NCBI GenBank assembly: GCA_963851085.1
Contig: CAWKNX010000010.1
Coordinates: 310,001-374,000, forward strand
DNA length: 64,000 bases
DNA from: DATFVJ01 sp963851085
GTDB lineage: Bacteria; Actinomycetota; Actinomycetes; Streptosporangiales; Streptosporangiaceae
Direction of reading: 5' to 3'
Shown in pieces: positions 9,526-16,922 of this stretch (the stretch's first letter is position 1; each line of letters opens with the position of its first letter). Under the pieces are notes generated by a model, which saw nothing but the letters and a program-made list of their open reading frames with translations, was not told the origin of the DNA and ran no database searches. Position numbers and translations under genes: made by a program.

Positions 9526-9722
9526 CGGTTGCGTCCGCACTGCTTTCGCATCTCTAGCTGGACATTAGTGGCCGAACCGGTCAAACATCGCGAAAATGGA
9601 ACAGCAGACGTAACGTTGCGGCCATCGTCGTGACTGTCCGTGGTTACAAGTCGTGCAGCATGGAGACCGCAGCACAGCCAAGGGTCCACTTTAGCGTGAC
9701 GTCAGGTAATGCGTGTGACCAG

Positions 9723-9779
9723 ATCGTGACATGAAAGAAATATCACTTAACGTGATATTAGATGCCAGGCTGTCACGAT
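9723..9779. promoter_or_regulatory. Nested dyad in the cvnA1/importer divergent region
   Basis: AT-rich DNA in an otherwise GC-rich window. An inner inverted repeat AATATCAC-5 nt-GTGATATT (9739-9759) sits inside an outer one, ATCGTGACA (9723-9731) and TGTCACGAT (9771-9779). Both are exact and nearly concentric. The position between two divergent transcription units suggests an operator or promoter region for the importer, cvnA1 or both. The bound protein is unknown. Confidence 0.55.
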
Positions 9780-9939
9780 GCGGTACTCTCTTGCGCTGCG
9801 GCTACCCCCTCCGCCGCGCGCCCGAGGCCGGACACGGCCGTTCAATGGCGGGGTTCAGCTGGCTGCTGTCGGCTCCGCCCCCCGCCGGAGAGCCGTGCGG
9901 GCTTGGCTTTCGCGCGTCTTCGCAGCTTAAGGAGCGTCC

Positions 9940-10929
9940 ATGAGACGTGCACGGTTCGGTCGTTTGCACTTGGCAGCTATCGTCGGCCTGCTCGCGGTGG
10001 TGATCAGCGCCTGCGGCAGTTCGGGGGGATCAAGCAGTTCGGGGGGCACATCCAGCGGGGCGTTGGAGAAGACGACCATCACGGTCGCGGCCCTGCCCAT
10101 CGTTGACACCGTGGGTATGTTCATCGCGAAGAAGGAGGGCTTCTTCAAGCAGGAAGGCCTCACCGTCAACGTCAAGATGGTCGCGCAGAGCACCGCGGCG
10201 ATCTCGGCGATGCTCGCGGGCAGCGTTGACGTCATCGCAGGCGGTAACTACGTGTCGTTCCTCGAAGGGGACGCGCACGGCGCGTTCAAGATCCGCGTCC
10301 TCGTCGACGGGACCGCGTGCGGCCACCACACGTTCAGCGTCCTTGCGCTGCCCAAGAGCGGTATCAAGAGCCCGGCGGACCTCGTGGGCAGGACCGTCGC
10401 GGTCAACCTCACCAACAACATCCAGACACTGATGCTCAACGCGCAGCTCAAGGCCGACAACATCGACGCCGCCAAGGTGCACTACGTGGCGATCCCGTTC
10501 CCGAACATGGCGGCCGCGCTGCAGACGGGCAAGGTCGATGCCATCAGCGTGGTCGAGCCCTTCCTCACGGGCGCCGAACAGTCCCTTGGCGCCACCGAGG
10601 TAACGGACCAGTGCCTTGGCGCACAGTCCGGCATGCCGCTTTCCGGTTACTTCGCCACGCAGGCGTGGGCACAGAAGTACCCGAACACCGCGCGGGCCTT
10701 CCAGCGCGCGATGGACAAGGGCCAGGCGCTCGCGGACAGCAACCGCGCGCTGGTCGAGCAGGTCCTCCCCACCTATACCAAGATCAGCTCAAAGGTGGCG
10801 GCACTCATCGCTCTCAACAGCTTCCCGACCTCCCTGGACGCGATGCGGCTCCAGCGGGTCGTGAACCTGATGCAGTCGGGCGGGCTGCTGACCGGCCAGT
10901 TCAACGTGCAACCCCTGCTCTTCAAGTGA
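9940..10929 (+). CDS. ABC importer substrate-binding lipoprotein, SsuA/TauA/NMT1-like
   Basis: A 329-residue secreted lipoprotein: basic N-terminus, hydrophobic helix, lipobox VISAC with lipidation Cys at 25, then a Ser/Gly linker. The mature part has the SsuA/ThiY-type fold signature (LPIVDTVGMFIAKKEGFFK, then AGSVDVIAGG and KVDAISVVEPF), which binds small sulfonates, nitrate or thiamine precursors. AAGGAG is five bases before the ATG. It heads an operon with two permeases and an ATPase. The ligand cannot be told from sequence; a CbiX-like chelatase downstream hints at sulfur assimilation. Confidence 0.85.
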   Translation: MRRARFGRLHLAAIVGLLAVVISACGSSGGSSSSGGTSSGALEKTTITVAALPIVDTVGMFIAKKEGFFKQEGLTVNVKMVAQSTAAISAMLAGSVDVIAGGNYVSFLEGDAHGAFKIRVLVDGTACGHHTFSVLALPKSGIKSPADLVGRTVAVNLTNNIQTLMLNAQLKADNIDAAKVHYVAIPFPNMAAALQTGKVDAISVVEPFLTGAEQSLGATEVTDQCLGAQSGMPLSGYFATQAWAQKYPNTARAFQRAMDKGQALADSNRALVEQVLPTYTKISSKVAALIALNSFPTSLDAMRLQRVVNLMQSGGLLTGQFNVQPLLFK

Positions 10930-11155
10930 GTGACGTGACACCTGGAATCACGTGCTTGATTGGCCCACGGCCGTTCGTCAGGCGATGACCACGGGCGAAG
11001 CAGGCGGCTCGCTAGTGGCCGGTAAGGGGGATCCTTTGAGCGAACGGCGTCCAGGTGGGTGCATCGCAAGGCGGTGCTTGTCTTCGAGGAGCGCGTAGTG
11101 GTTCCTACGTGCGACGACGACAACAACGCCGCGAGGTGCCCGGCTGGGGGTTGTC

Positions 11156-11992
11156 GTGGATAGCAGAGCCAACGAAGACTCCCCTTACAGACCACTTGGA
11201 CGCCGGAAGGTCCGCGCCGCACGGTTCGTGCGCGGGCTTTCCGGCGTTGCCGCGTTCCTGCTGGTCATGGAGGTGCTCAGCCGGGCCGGGCTGATCAGCC
11301 GCGCGGTGCTGCCACCCGTATCGACGGTGCTGGCCCGCGCGGCTGGCCTCCTTGGCGACACGCAGTTTCGCAGCGATCTCACCGCCACGGTCGAGGCATG
11401 GGCGCTCGGGCTCGCGATCACGGTCGCCGTGGCGGTGCCCTGCGGTGTCCTCCTCGGCACCCTGCCGGGCGTCCGCACCGCCACGCGGGCCGTGGTGGAG
11501 TTCCTCCGGCCGATCCCCTCCGTCGCGATCATCCCCCTGGTGGCGCTGATCTTGGGCGCGGGGCTGCGGGAGACACTCACGCTGATCGTCTACGCGGCGA
11601 TCTGGCCGGTGCTGTTCAACACGATCTACGGTCTGGACGACGTCGACCCGGTCGCCCAGGAGACGCTGCGGGCGTTCGGGTTCGGCCGCCTCGCCGTGAT
11701 CTGGAGGGTATCGCTGCCGAGCGCCGCGCCGTTCATCGTGACCGGCATCAGGCTCGCCTCGGCGATCGCGATCATCCTCGATGTTGGCACCGGGATCATC
11801 ACCGGCCGGATCAACGGCAATGGGCTCGGCGCGTTCATCGCGGATGCGAACAGCGGGGCGGGCGACATCACCCTCGTCCTCGCCGCGACGGTCTGGGCAG
11901 GCATCCTCGGGCTGGCGCTGAACGCGCTGATTGTCTGGGGTGAGCGGCGCGCTTTGCGCTGGCATCATGCGTATGTCGTGGAGACGGCGTGA
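11156..11992 (+). CDS. ABC importer permease 1 (SsuC/TauC family)
   Basis: A 278-residue BPD-type inner-membrane permease with about six helices. The cytoplasmic EAA-like loop DPVAQETLRAFGFGRLAVIW, which docks on the ATPase, is near residues 162-181. The frame starts at GTG 11156. The preceding 226 bases after the binding-protein gene contain no recognisable gene, so the start could also be slightly further in. The stop overlaps the start of the next permease (GTGA). Two different permeases in one operon suggest a heterodimeric channel. Confidence 0.87.
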   Translation: MDSRANEDSPYRPLGRRKVRAARFVRGLSGVAAFLLVMEVLSRAGLISRAVLPPVSTVLARAAGLLGDTQFRSDLTATVEAWALGLAITVAVAVPCGVLLGTLPGVRTATRAVVEFLRPIPSVAIIPLVALILGAGLRETLTLIVYAAIWPVLFNTIYGLDDVDPVAQETLRAFGFGRLAVIWRVSLPSAAPFIVTGIRLASAIAIILDVGTGIITGRINGNGLGAFIADANSGAGDITLVLAATVWAGILGLALNALIVWGERRALRWHHAYVVETA

Positions 11993-12846
11993 GAGTGCCA
12001 GGGACGAAGACGCCTGGGATGGGAGCGCCAGGGACGAGGGCGCCCGCGGTGCGAGCGGCGGGCCTGCGGGGGCTGTCGCGCTGGCTCGTGCTCGCCGCGG
12101 GGGTGGCTGCCTGGGAAGCCTGGTCCCGCTGGAAGCAGAGCCCGTTCTTCCCGCCGCCCACGACGATCGTGGCGCGGATGCACCACCTGTGGTTCTCCGG
12201 CCCGGCCTCGCATCTGTTCCTGACCGCCGACGCCGTAAGCAACATCTTGCCGAGCCTCGGCCGGATTCTCGCCGGGATGGCGATCTCGACCGCGATCGGC
12301 GTTCCGGCCGGGGTGGCGATCGGCCGCTCGGCCACAGTTTCCGCCTACCTCGAACCGCTGTTCCATTTCGCCAGGGCGATCCCGCCTGTCACGCTCGCTC
12401 CCGTGTTCATCGTCCTGTTCAAGCTCGGGACCCAGATGGAAGTCGCGACGATCGTGTTCGGGACGGTCTGGCCGATCCTGCTCAATACGGCTGACGGTGC
12501 CAGGTCGGTGGATCCGCTCCAGGTCGAGACGGCACGGGCGTTCCGGCTCACCGCGTTTCAGCGGTTCGTCTGGCTGATCATCCCTGGCGCCTTGCCGAAG
12601 ATATTCGCCGGCCTGCGGCTCAGCCTGGCCCTGTCCATGATCCTCATGGTGTTCTCCGAGCTCTTCGGCAGCAATAACGGCCTCGGCTACGAGCTCAACA
12701 ACGCGTCCAGCTCGTACGACCTGCCCGCGATGTGGTCCGGAATCGTCCTGCTTGGCATCCTGGGATACGTTCTGAACGGATTGCTGCTCGCGGTGGAGCG
12801 GCGCATGCTGGCCTGGCACCGTGGCGCTCGCCGGCTTGCGAACTGA
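11989..12846 (+). CDS. ABC importer permease 2 (SsuC/TauC family)
   Basis: A 285-residue permease of the same family as its neighbour but clearly diverged. The EAA-like loop reads DPLQVETARAFRLTAFQRF. The N-terminal 25 residues are Pro/Gly/Ala-rich with repeated PGT and GAPG steps and look non-conserved. The GTG start overlaps the previous stop by four bases, so translation is coupled. It is expected to pair with permease 1 in one transporter. Confidence 0.87.
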   Translation: MRVPGTKTPGMGAPGTRAPAVRAAGLRGLSRWLVLAAGVAAWEAWSRWKQSPFFPPPTTIVARMHHLWFSGPASHLFLTADAVSNILPSLGRILAGMAISTAIGVPAGVAIGRSATVSAYLEPLFHFARAIPPVTLAPVFIVLFKLGTQMEVATIVFGTVWPILLNTADGARSVDPLQVETARAFRLTAFQRFVWLIIPGALPKIFAGLRLSLALSMILMVFSELFGSNNGLGYELNNASSSYDLPAMWSGIVLLGILGYVLNGLLLAVERRMLAWHRGARRLAN

Positions 12847-12860
12847 CTGATGGAGTCGCC

Positions 12861-13691
12861 GTGCTCGAGGTAGCGAATCTGGCCCACTCCTACGGGAAGG
12901 GGGCGACGCTGCACAAGGTCATCGACGGGGTGAACCTGAACGTCGCCGAGGGCGAACTCGTCAGCATCGTGGGCCCGTCCGGCTGCGGCAAGACCACCCT
13001 GCTGCGGTCCATCGCCGGGCTGCTCAAGCCGACGCGCGGCACGATCACCCTGCGGGGCGACAACGTCGATGAGGTCCCCGACGGGCTTGCCGTGGTGTTC
13101 CAGGACTACAGCAGGTCGCTTTTCCCGTGGCTGACCGTGCGTGACAACGTCGGGCTGCCGCTGCGCCGCAGGGGCCTCGGGCGCGCCGGCCGCAGGCAGG
13201 CGGCCCTCGAGGCGCTCGCGGATGTCGGGCTTGACCAGGTGGCGCACAAGTACCCCTGGCAGCTGTCGGGCGGGATGCAGCAGCGGGTAGCGATCGCGCG
13301 CGCGCTGGCGTCCCACCCCGTGCTGCTGCTCATGGATGAGCCGTTCGGCTCGGTCGACGCGCAGACCAGGGAGGATCTCGAGGATCTTGTGCTGCGTGTG
13401 CACGGCAGCCGCGGCATCACCACGCTGCTCGTCACGCACGACATCGACGAGAGCGTGTACGTCGGCGACCGTGTCATCGTGCTGACCAAGGCACCCGCCC
13501 GGATCGCCGCCGACCTGCCGGTGCGGCTGCCAGGTCCACGCGATCAGATCGCCACCAGGGAACTGCCGGCCTTCGTGCACCTGCGGGCCGAGGTCGGCAG
13601 GCTTGTCCGCGGCAGTGCGCGCGACCCGGGTGCGGCTGCCGTCCACCCGCGGATGGCGGCCACCGTAACGGATGCCCTTGACCATCCCTGA
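12861..13691 (+). CDS. ABC importer ATP-binding protein (SsuB/TauB family)
   Basis: A 276-residue ABC ATPase that powers the importer: Walker A GPSGCGKTT (about residues 38-46), Q-loop VFQDYSRSLFPW, signature LSGGMQQRVAIARAL, Walker B LLLMDEPFGSVD, switch VTHDIDES. The VFQDY...LFPWLTVRDNV wording is typical of SsuB/TauB. I chose GTG 12861 because GGAG is five bases upstream; a longer frame beginning inside the permease gene has no family similarity. It ends the four-gene operon. Confidence 0.92.
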   Translation: MLEVANLAHSYGKGATLHKVIDGVNLNVAEGELVSIVGPSGCGKTTLLRSIAGLLKPTRGTITLRGDNVDEVPDGLAVVFQDYSRSLFPWLTVRDNVGLPLRRRGLGRAGRRQAALEALADVGLDQVAHKYPWQLSGGMQQRVAIARALASHPVLLLMDEPFGSVDAQTREDLEDLVLRVHGSRGITTLLVTHDIDESVYVGDRVIVLTKAPARIAADLPVRLPGPRDQIATRELPAFVHLRAEVGRLVRGSARDPGAAAVHPRMAATVTDALDHP

Positions 13692-14258
13692 AGGCTCCCG
13701 CCCCCGCCAGAACCCCCCCCGCACGGGACCCGCACGGACCCCGCCCTTGCACGGGACCCGCCGGCCCTTGTACAGGACCCTCCCGCCCTGGGGGCGCTGC
13801 CCTACTGACGATTTTGCCAAGTTGTCAAGCGGGACGCGACAGGCGAACGCGGTTCTGTGGATAACTTGACTACCGCGACGGCCGTGCACAGGTGACGTGG
13901 CGCGCCGCGCAGCCGTGGAGGCTCTGCTGGCCCGGGAGCGACTCCCCGCAAACATCCGCCGACGGTGTGACACCTTCAGTTCAGCTGACTGCTTGCGCAG
14001 CCGCTAAGGCTCTACTGGCCCGGGCAGTGACCCTCGGAAGCCCCGCCTGCACGAACGCAACGCCGCACCAACCCGCGCGCGCCACCATGCGCAGGCGTTA
14101 AGGATATATCGTGATGTCTGGCGGCCGGGTGGGAGGCGCCGCACGTGCGCTGGGGTGCGGGTGAACGTCCCCCTGGAGTCTGAACGGTGCCACTCCAGAT
14201 CACGAAAGTATCCCTAATCTCGACTGTTCCGTGAGAATCATGATTTACGATCCCCTGC
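13692..14258. other. Repeat-rich intergenic region
   Basis: No gene is supported in these 567 bases. 13700-13790 carries imperfect repeats of a CACGGGACCCG-type unit. 13771-13835 is one copy of a dispersed repeat whose inverted copy lies at 25962-26022. Two related blocks of about 45 bases (around 13907-13950 and 13994-14046) share GCAGCCG...GGCTCT.CTGGCCCGGG. The last 100 bases are AT-richer and should hold the promoter of the chelatase gene. Confidence 0.6.
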
Positions 14259-15167
14259 GTGAGCGCTGACGCCCGGGCTGGAGATGCCCTTCCGATGCGT
14301 ACCGCCCGCCGCCGGCCCTCCGGGCGCCACCGGAGCCCGGACCGGCTGTCGGTACCTTCGAACGCGCCTGCCCTCGTGCTCGCGGTCCCAGGTGCCGCGG
14401 GCCACGCGAGCGATGACATCAGCACCAGGATCGTGGCGTACGCGAGTGGCTCCTGCCCAGGTGTCGTGGTGTGCGCGGGTTACCTCGAGGGCGAGGAGGC
14501 AAACCTCGCCACGGTGCTCGGCGCGCTGCGCACGGGCCGCGATGCCGTGCCGGCCGCCGTCGTGGTGCCGATGCTGACCGGCCCGCATCCGTGGGCCGAT
14601 GCCGCGCTCGCCAAGGCGGTCGCTGAGGCGGGTGTGCCCGTCGTCCTCACCGGGCCGCTCGGCCCGCATCCACTTCTCGGGGAAGCGCTGCACGCGCGGC
14701 TTGCCGAGGCGGGCCTCGCCCGCGCTGGCCGTATGCGCGAGATCAGCATCGCCGCCGCGGCCGAGGGCGTCATCGTGGCCGCCGCGAGCGGCGTTTCTGG
14801 CACTGGTGGCGTCAGCGATGCGAGTGTTCCTGTCGGCGTGCAGGAAGCGGGGATCGTGGCCGTTCTGCTCGCCGCCAGGCTCGCCGCCCCTGTCGTGCCC
14901 GCTGCGCTCGGCAACGTCGCGAGCCTGCGGGAAGCCGCCGCACGGCTGCGAGAGGCCCGTGCAACGCATCTGGCGCTCGCGCCGTGTGTCATCGGGCCGG
15001 AGACCACACAGCACGAACTCGCTGCCGCCGCGGCCGAGACCGGTGCGCGCTGCGCCCAGCCGCTTGGTGCGCATCCCGCCATCGGGCAGCTTGTCGCCAT
15101 CCGCTATGGAGCGGCCCTGCAGGACCCGCGCATCGCTGGCACGGCCGGGGCGGCCGGCGTCACCTGA
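14259..15167 (+). CDS. CbiX/SirB-like chelatase
   Basis: A 302-residue protein resembling the sirohydrochlorin/cobalt chelatase (CbiX) family as found in actinobacteria: two repeated half-domains, with conserved-type stretches VVVPMLTGPHPWADA and the second-half LAPCVIGPE. CbiX-type enzymes insert Co or Fe into sirohydrochlorin, for B12 or for the sirohaem of sulfite reductase. The frame opens at GTG 14259; ATG 14295, with a GGAG about 11 bases upstream, may be the real start because the leader is basic and unlike the family. The active-site His pair is less clear than in SirB, so metal and substrate are uncertain. Confidence 0.65.
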   Translation: MSADARAGDALPMRTARRRPSGRHRSPDRLSVPSNAPALVLAVPGAAGHASDDISTRIVAYASGSCPGVVVCAGYLEGEEANLATVLGALRTGRDAVPAAVVVPMLTGPHPWADAALAKAVAEAGVPVVLTGPLGPHPLLGEALHARLAEAGLARAGRMREISIAAAAEGVIVAAASGVSGTGGVSDASVPVGVQEAGIVAVLLAARLAAPVVPAALGNVASLREAAARLREARATHLALAPCVIGPETTQHELAAAAAETGARCAQPLGAHPAIGQLVAIRYGAALQDPRIAGTAGAAGVT

Positions 15168-15185
15168 TCGCGCCGGCTTGCCCGT

Positions 15186-15206
15186 TGACGTGAGCCTGCC
15201 ACGTCA
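15186..15206. terminator. Small hairpin after the chelatase gene
   Basis: TGACGTG and CACGTCA form a 7 bp stem around a 7-base loop, 19 bases after the stop codon. There is no T-run, as is common in high-GC actinobacteria. It could end the chelatase transcript; the stem is short, so this is a weak call. Confidence 0.35.
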
Positions 15207-15479
15207 TCGCGGGGTCTAATGGCCGCGCGGCCCAGCCGATATCACCATTCGTTGGCCAGCGCATGCTGGAACGTGGCAGCGGATTGATCGCGGCGGTGGT
15301 TTGGCCGCCTTTGGCGGCACCGTTGAACGGCAGTCGGCGCCGTTCATCGGCGCAATGGTCTACGATTCACGGGCACGTGCGGCGTGGTCCTCATGATCGT
15401 GGTGAGTTATCCGCGCTATCCGAAGCTCAACGGGTCATTGGCCATGATTCGGGCGATGAACAGCCCGGGCAGTGCCGGG

Positions 15480-15540
15480 CTTTCATGATCGCGGTAACTT
15501 CTCGGCGATATGTGCGGAAAGGTTACCGCGATCATGAAAG
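15480..15540. repeat. Palindromic element A, copy 1
   Basis: Perfect 19-base arms CTTTCATGATCGCGGTAAC (15480-15498) and its reverse complement (15522-15540) around a 23-base centre. Further copies are at 33682-33742 and 47934-47994. The right arm reaches into the end of cvnD2 and supplies that gene's last two sense codons and stop. Size, palindromy and copy number fit a MITE or REP-like element. Confidence 0.85.
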
Positions 15541-16137
15541 AGGTGAGACGGGAAGCATGGGGGCCGTCTTCATCGAATGCTCGACCAGCGTTATGAGCAC
15601 CTGCTTGGCGGACTCCCGCTTGCGTGCGTCACACATGACGAGGGGTACCTCTGGATCGAGGTCGAGCGCGATTCTCACGTCCTGCGGATCGTAGGGCCTG
15701 GCGCCGTCGAAGCAATTGACGGCGACGATGAACGGCGTCTCGCGGCGCTCGAAGTAGTCCACGGACGCGAAGCAGTCGCCGAGGCGCCGTGTGTCCGCGA
15801 GGACCGCCGCGCCGACTGCGCCGCTGGCCAGCTCGTCCCACATGAACCAGAAACGCTCCTGGCCAGGCGTGCCGAACAGATAGAGCACGAGGTCATCCTC
15901 GAAGGTGATCCGGCCAAAATCCATCGCGACCGTGGTCGTCGTCTTGCTGCCCAGGCCGTTCAGGTCGTCCACACCGACGCCGACGTCACTGAGATCCTCC
16001 TCCGTGCGCAGCGGCCGTATCTCGCTGATGGCGGAGACCAGTGTGGTCTTTCCCACGCCGAATCCGCCCGCGACAAGGATCTTTGCCGTTTCAGGCAGGC
16101 CGATTCCAGCGGCCGGATCAGAGTGCATGTAGCCCAT
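15532..16137 (-). CDS. Conservon 2 GTPase (CvnD-type)
   Basis: A 201-residue Ras/MglA-like GTPase: P-loop GGFGVGKTT at residues 24-32, VAMDFGRITF, and GTPGQERFWFMWDEL. The start MGYMHSDP overlaps the end of cvnC2 by 20 bases; the internal ATG at codon 4 is also possible. The C-terminus (after LVEHSMK) does not match its paralogue at 20241, and its last codons and TGA lie inside palindromic element A. The element has therefore probably replaced the original C-terminal tail, without touching the GTPase core. Confidence 0.92.
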   Translation of the reverse strand: MGYMHSDPAAGIGLPETAKILVAGGFGVGKTTLVSAISEIRPLRTEEDLSDVGVGVDDLNGLGSKTTTTVAMDFGRITFEDDLVLYLFGTPGQERFWFMWDELASGAVGAAVLADTRRLGDCFASVDYFERRETPFIVAVNCFDGARPYDPQDVRIALDLDPEVPLVMCDARKRESAKQVLITLVEHSMKTAPMLPVSPLS

Positions 16138-16495
16138 CGAGCACTTTCCTCAGTAGACGCTCGTCGTTTGTCGATCCTCGCTCCGCCGACTTGTACACCC
16201 TGATCAATCCGTGCTCGATCAAATCGCCGAGCAGCACACGTACCACACCGATCGGCAGGTCGGTTTCTGATGCGAGATCTGCGATAGGAACGGGCCGGTG
16301 GCACAGGCGCAGCATTCTCCTGTGCTCGGGCCCAGGCCGGAAGCCGTCTGTCGTTTCCAGATTGGTCGCCATCACCACGTCTATCAGGTCAAGCGACGAT
16401 TCTCCGGCTGGTCGCGTACGGCCCTGCGTAAGGGCGTACAGCCGTACCACCGGGCCCGCGTCCCGGTCCAGCCATCGATCCTTCGACGAACTCAT
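16118..16495 (-). CDS. Conservon 2 DUF742 protein (CvnC-type)
   Basis: A 125-residue DUF742 protein, the third conservon component. The hallmark segment GPVVRLYALTQGRTRP is near the N-terminus. A winged-helix-like second half follows (VPIADLASETDLPIGVVRVLLGDL). In Streptomyces such proteins associate with CvnB and CvnD at the membrane; the molecular role is not settled. I start at ATG 16495, the family start, seven bases after the cvnB2 stop; an upstream extension of 18 codons would overlap cvnB2. The stop overlaps the start of cvnD2. Confidence 0.92.
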   Translation of the reverse strand: MSSSKDRWLDRDAGPVVRLYALTQGRTRPAGESSLDLIDVVMATNLETTDGFRPGPEHRRMLRLCHRPVPIADLASETDLPIGVVRVLLGDLIEHGLIRVYKSAERGSTNDERLLRKVLDGLHAL

Positions 16496-16502
16496 GGCCT
16501 GA

Positions 16503-16922
16503 TCACCCAGCGGCGAGATCGTGATCAGGAGACCTCGGGTTCGCGGCAAGGTGCCGCCCGACGCGTTTGACCATCATCGCCATCTCGTATGCGATGAGGC
16601 CCACGTCGGCGTCTGCCGCGCTCAGCACCGCCAGGCAGGTGCCCTTGCCTGCCGCGGTGACGAACAGCAATGCCGACTCCATCTCGATGATGGTCTGCCG
16701 GACGTCACCACCCTGGAAGGTCCTGCTGGCGCCACGAGCCAGGCTCTGCACGCCTGACGCGAGGGCGGACAGGTGCTCAGCGTCACCGCGGCCCAGCCCC
16801 TGTGACGCACCCATCGTAAGGCCGTCCCTGGACAGGATGACGGCCTGGCGGACGTGGTCGACGCGCCGCACGAAGTTGTCAAGCAACCAGGTCAATCCCT
16901 CGCCCGCGGGTTCAACCGGCAT
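16503..16922 (-). CDS. Conservon 2 roadblock/LC7 protein (CvnB-type)
   Basis: A 139-residue roadblock protein, with LTWLLDNFVRRVDHVRQAVILS and GTCLAVLSAADADVGLIAYEM. It overlaps the cvnA2 stop as TGATG. A GTG one codon earlier is also possible. Its closest relative in the window is the CvnB at 21224, with near-identical central wording (QSLARGA, RQTIxEMESAxLFVTAAG), so conservons 2 and 3 probably arose by duplication. Confidence 0.92.
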   Translation of the reverse strand: MPVEPAGEGLTWLLDNFVRRVDHVRQAVILSRDGLTMGASQGLGRGDAEHLSALASGVQSLARGASRTFQGGDVRQTIIEMESALLFVTAAGKGTCLAVLSAADADVGLIAYEMAMMVKRVGRHLAANPRSPDHDLAAG

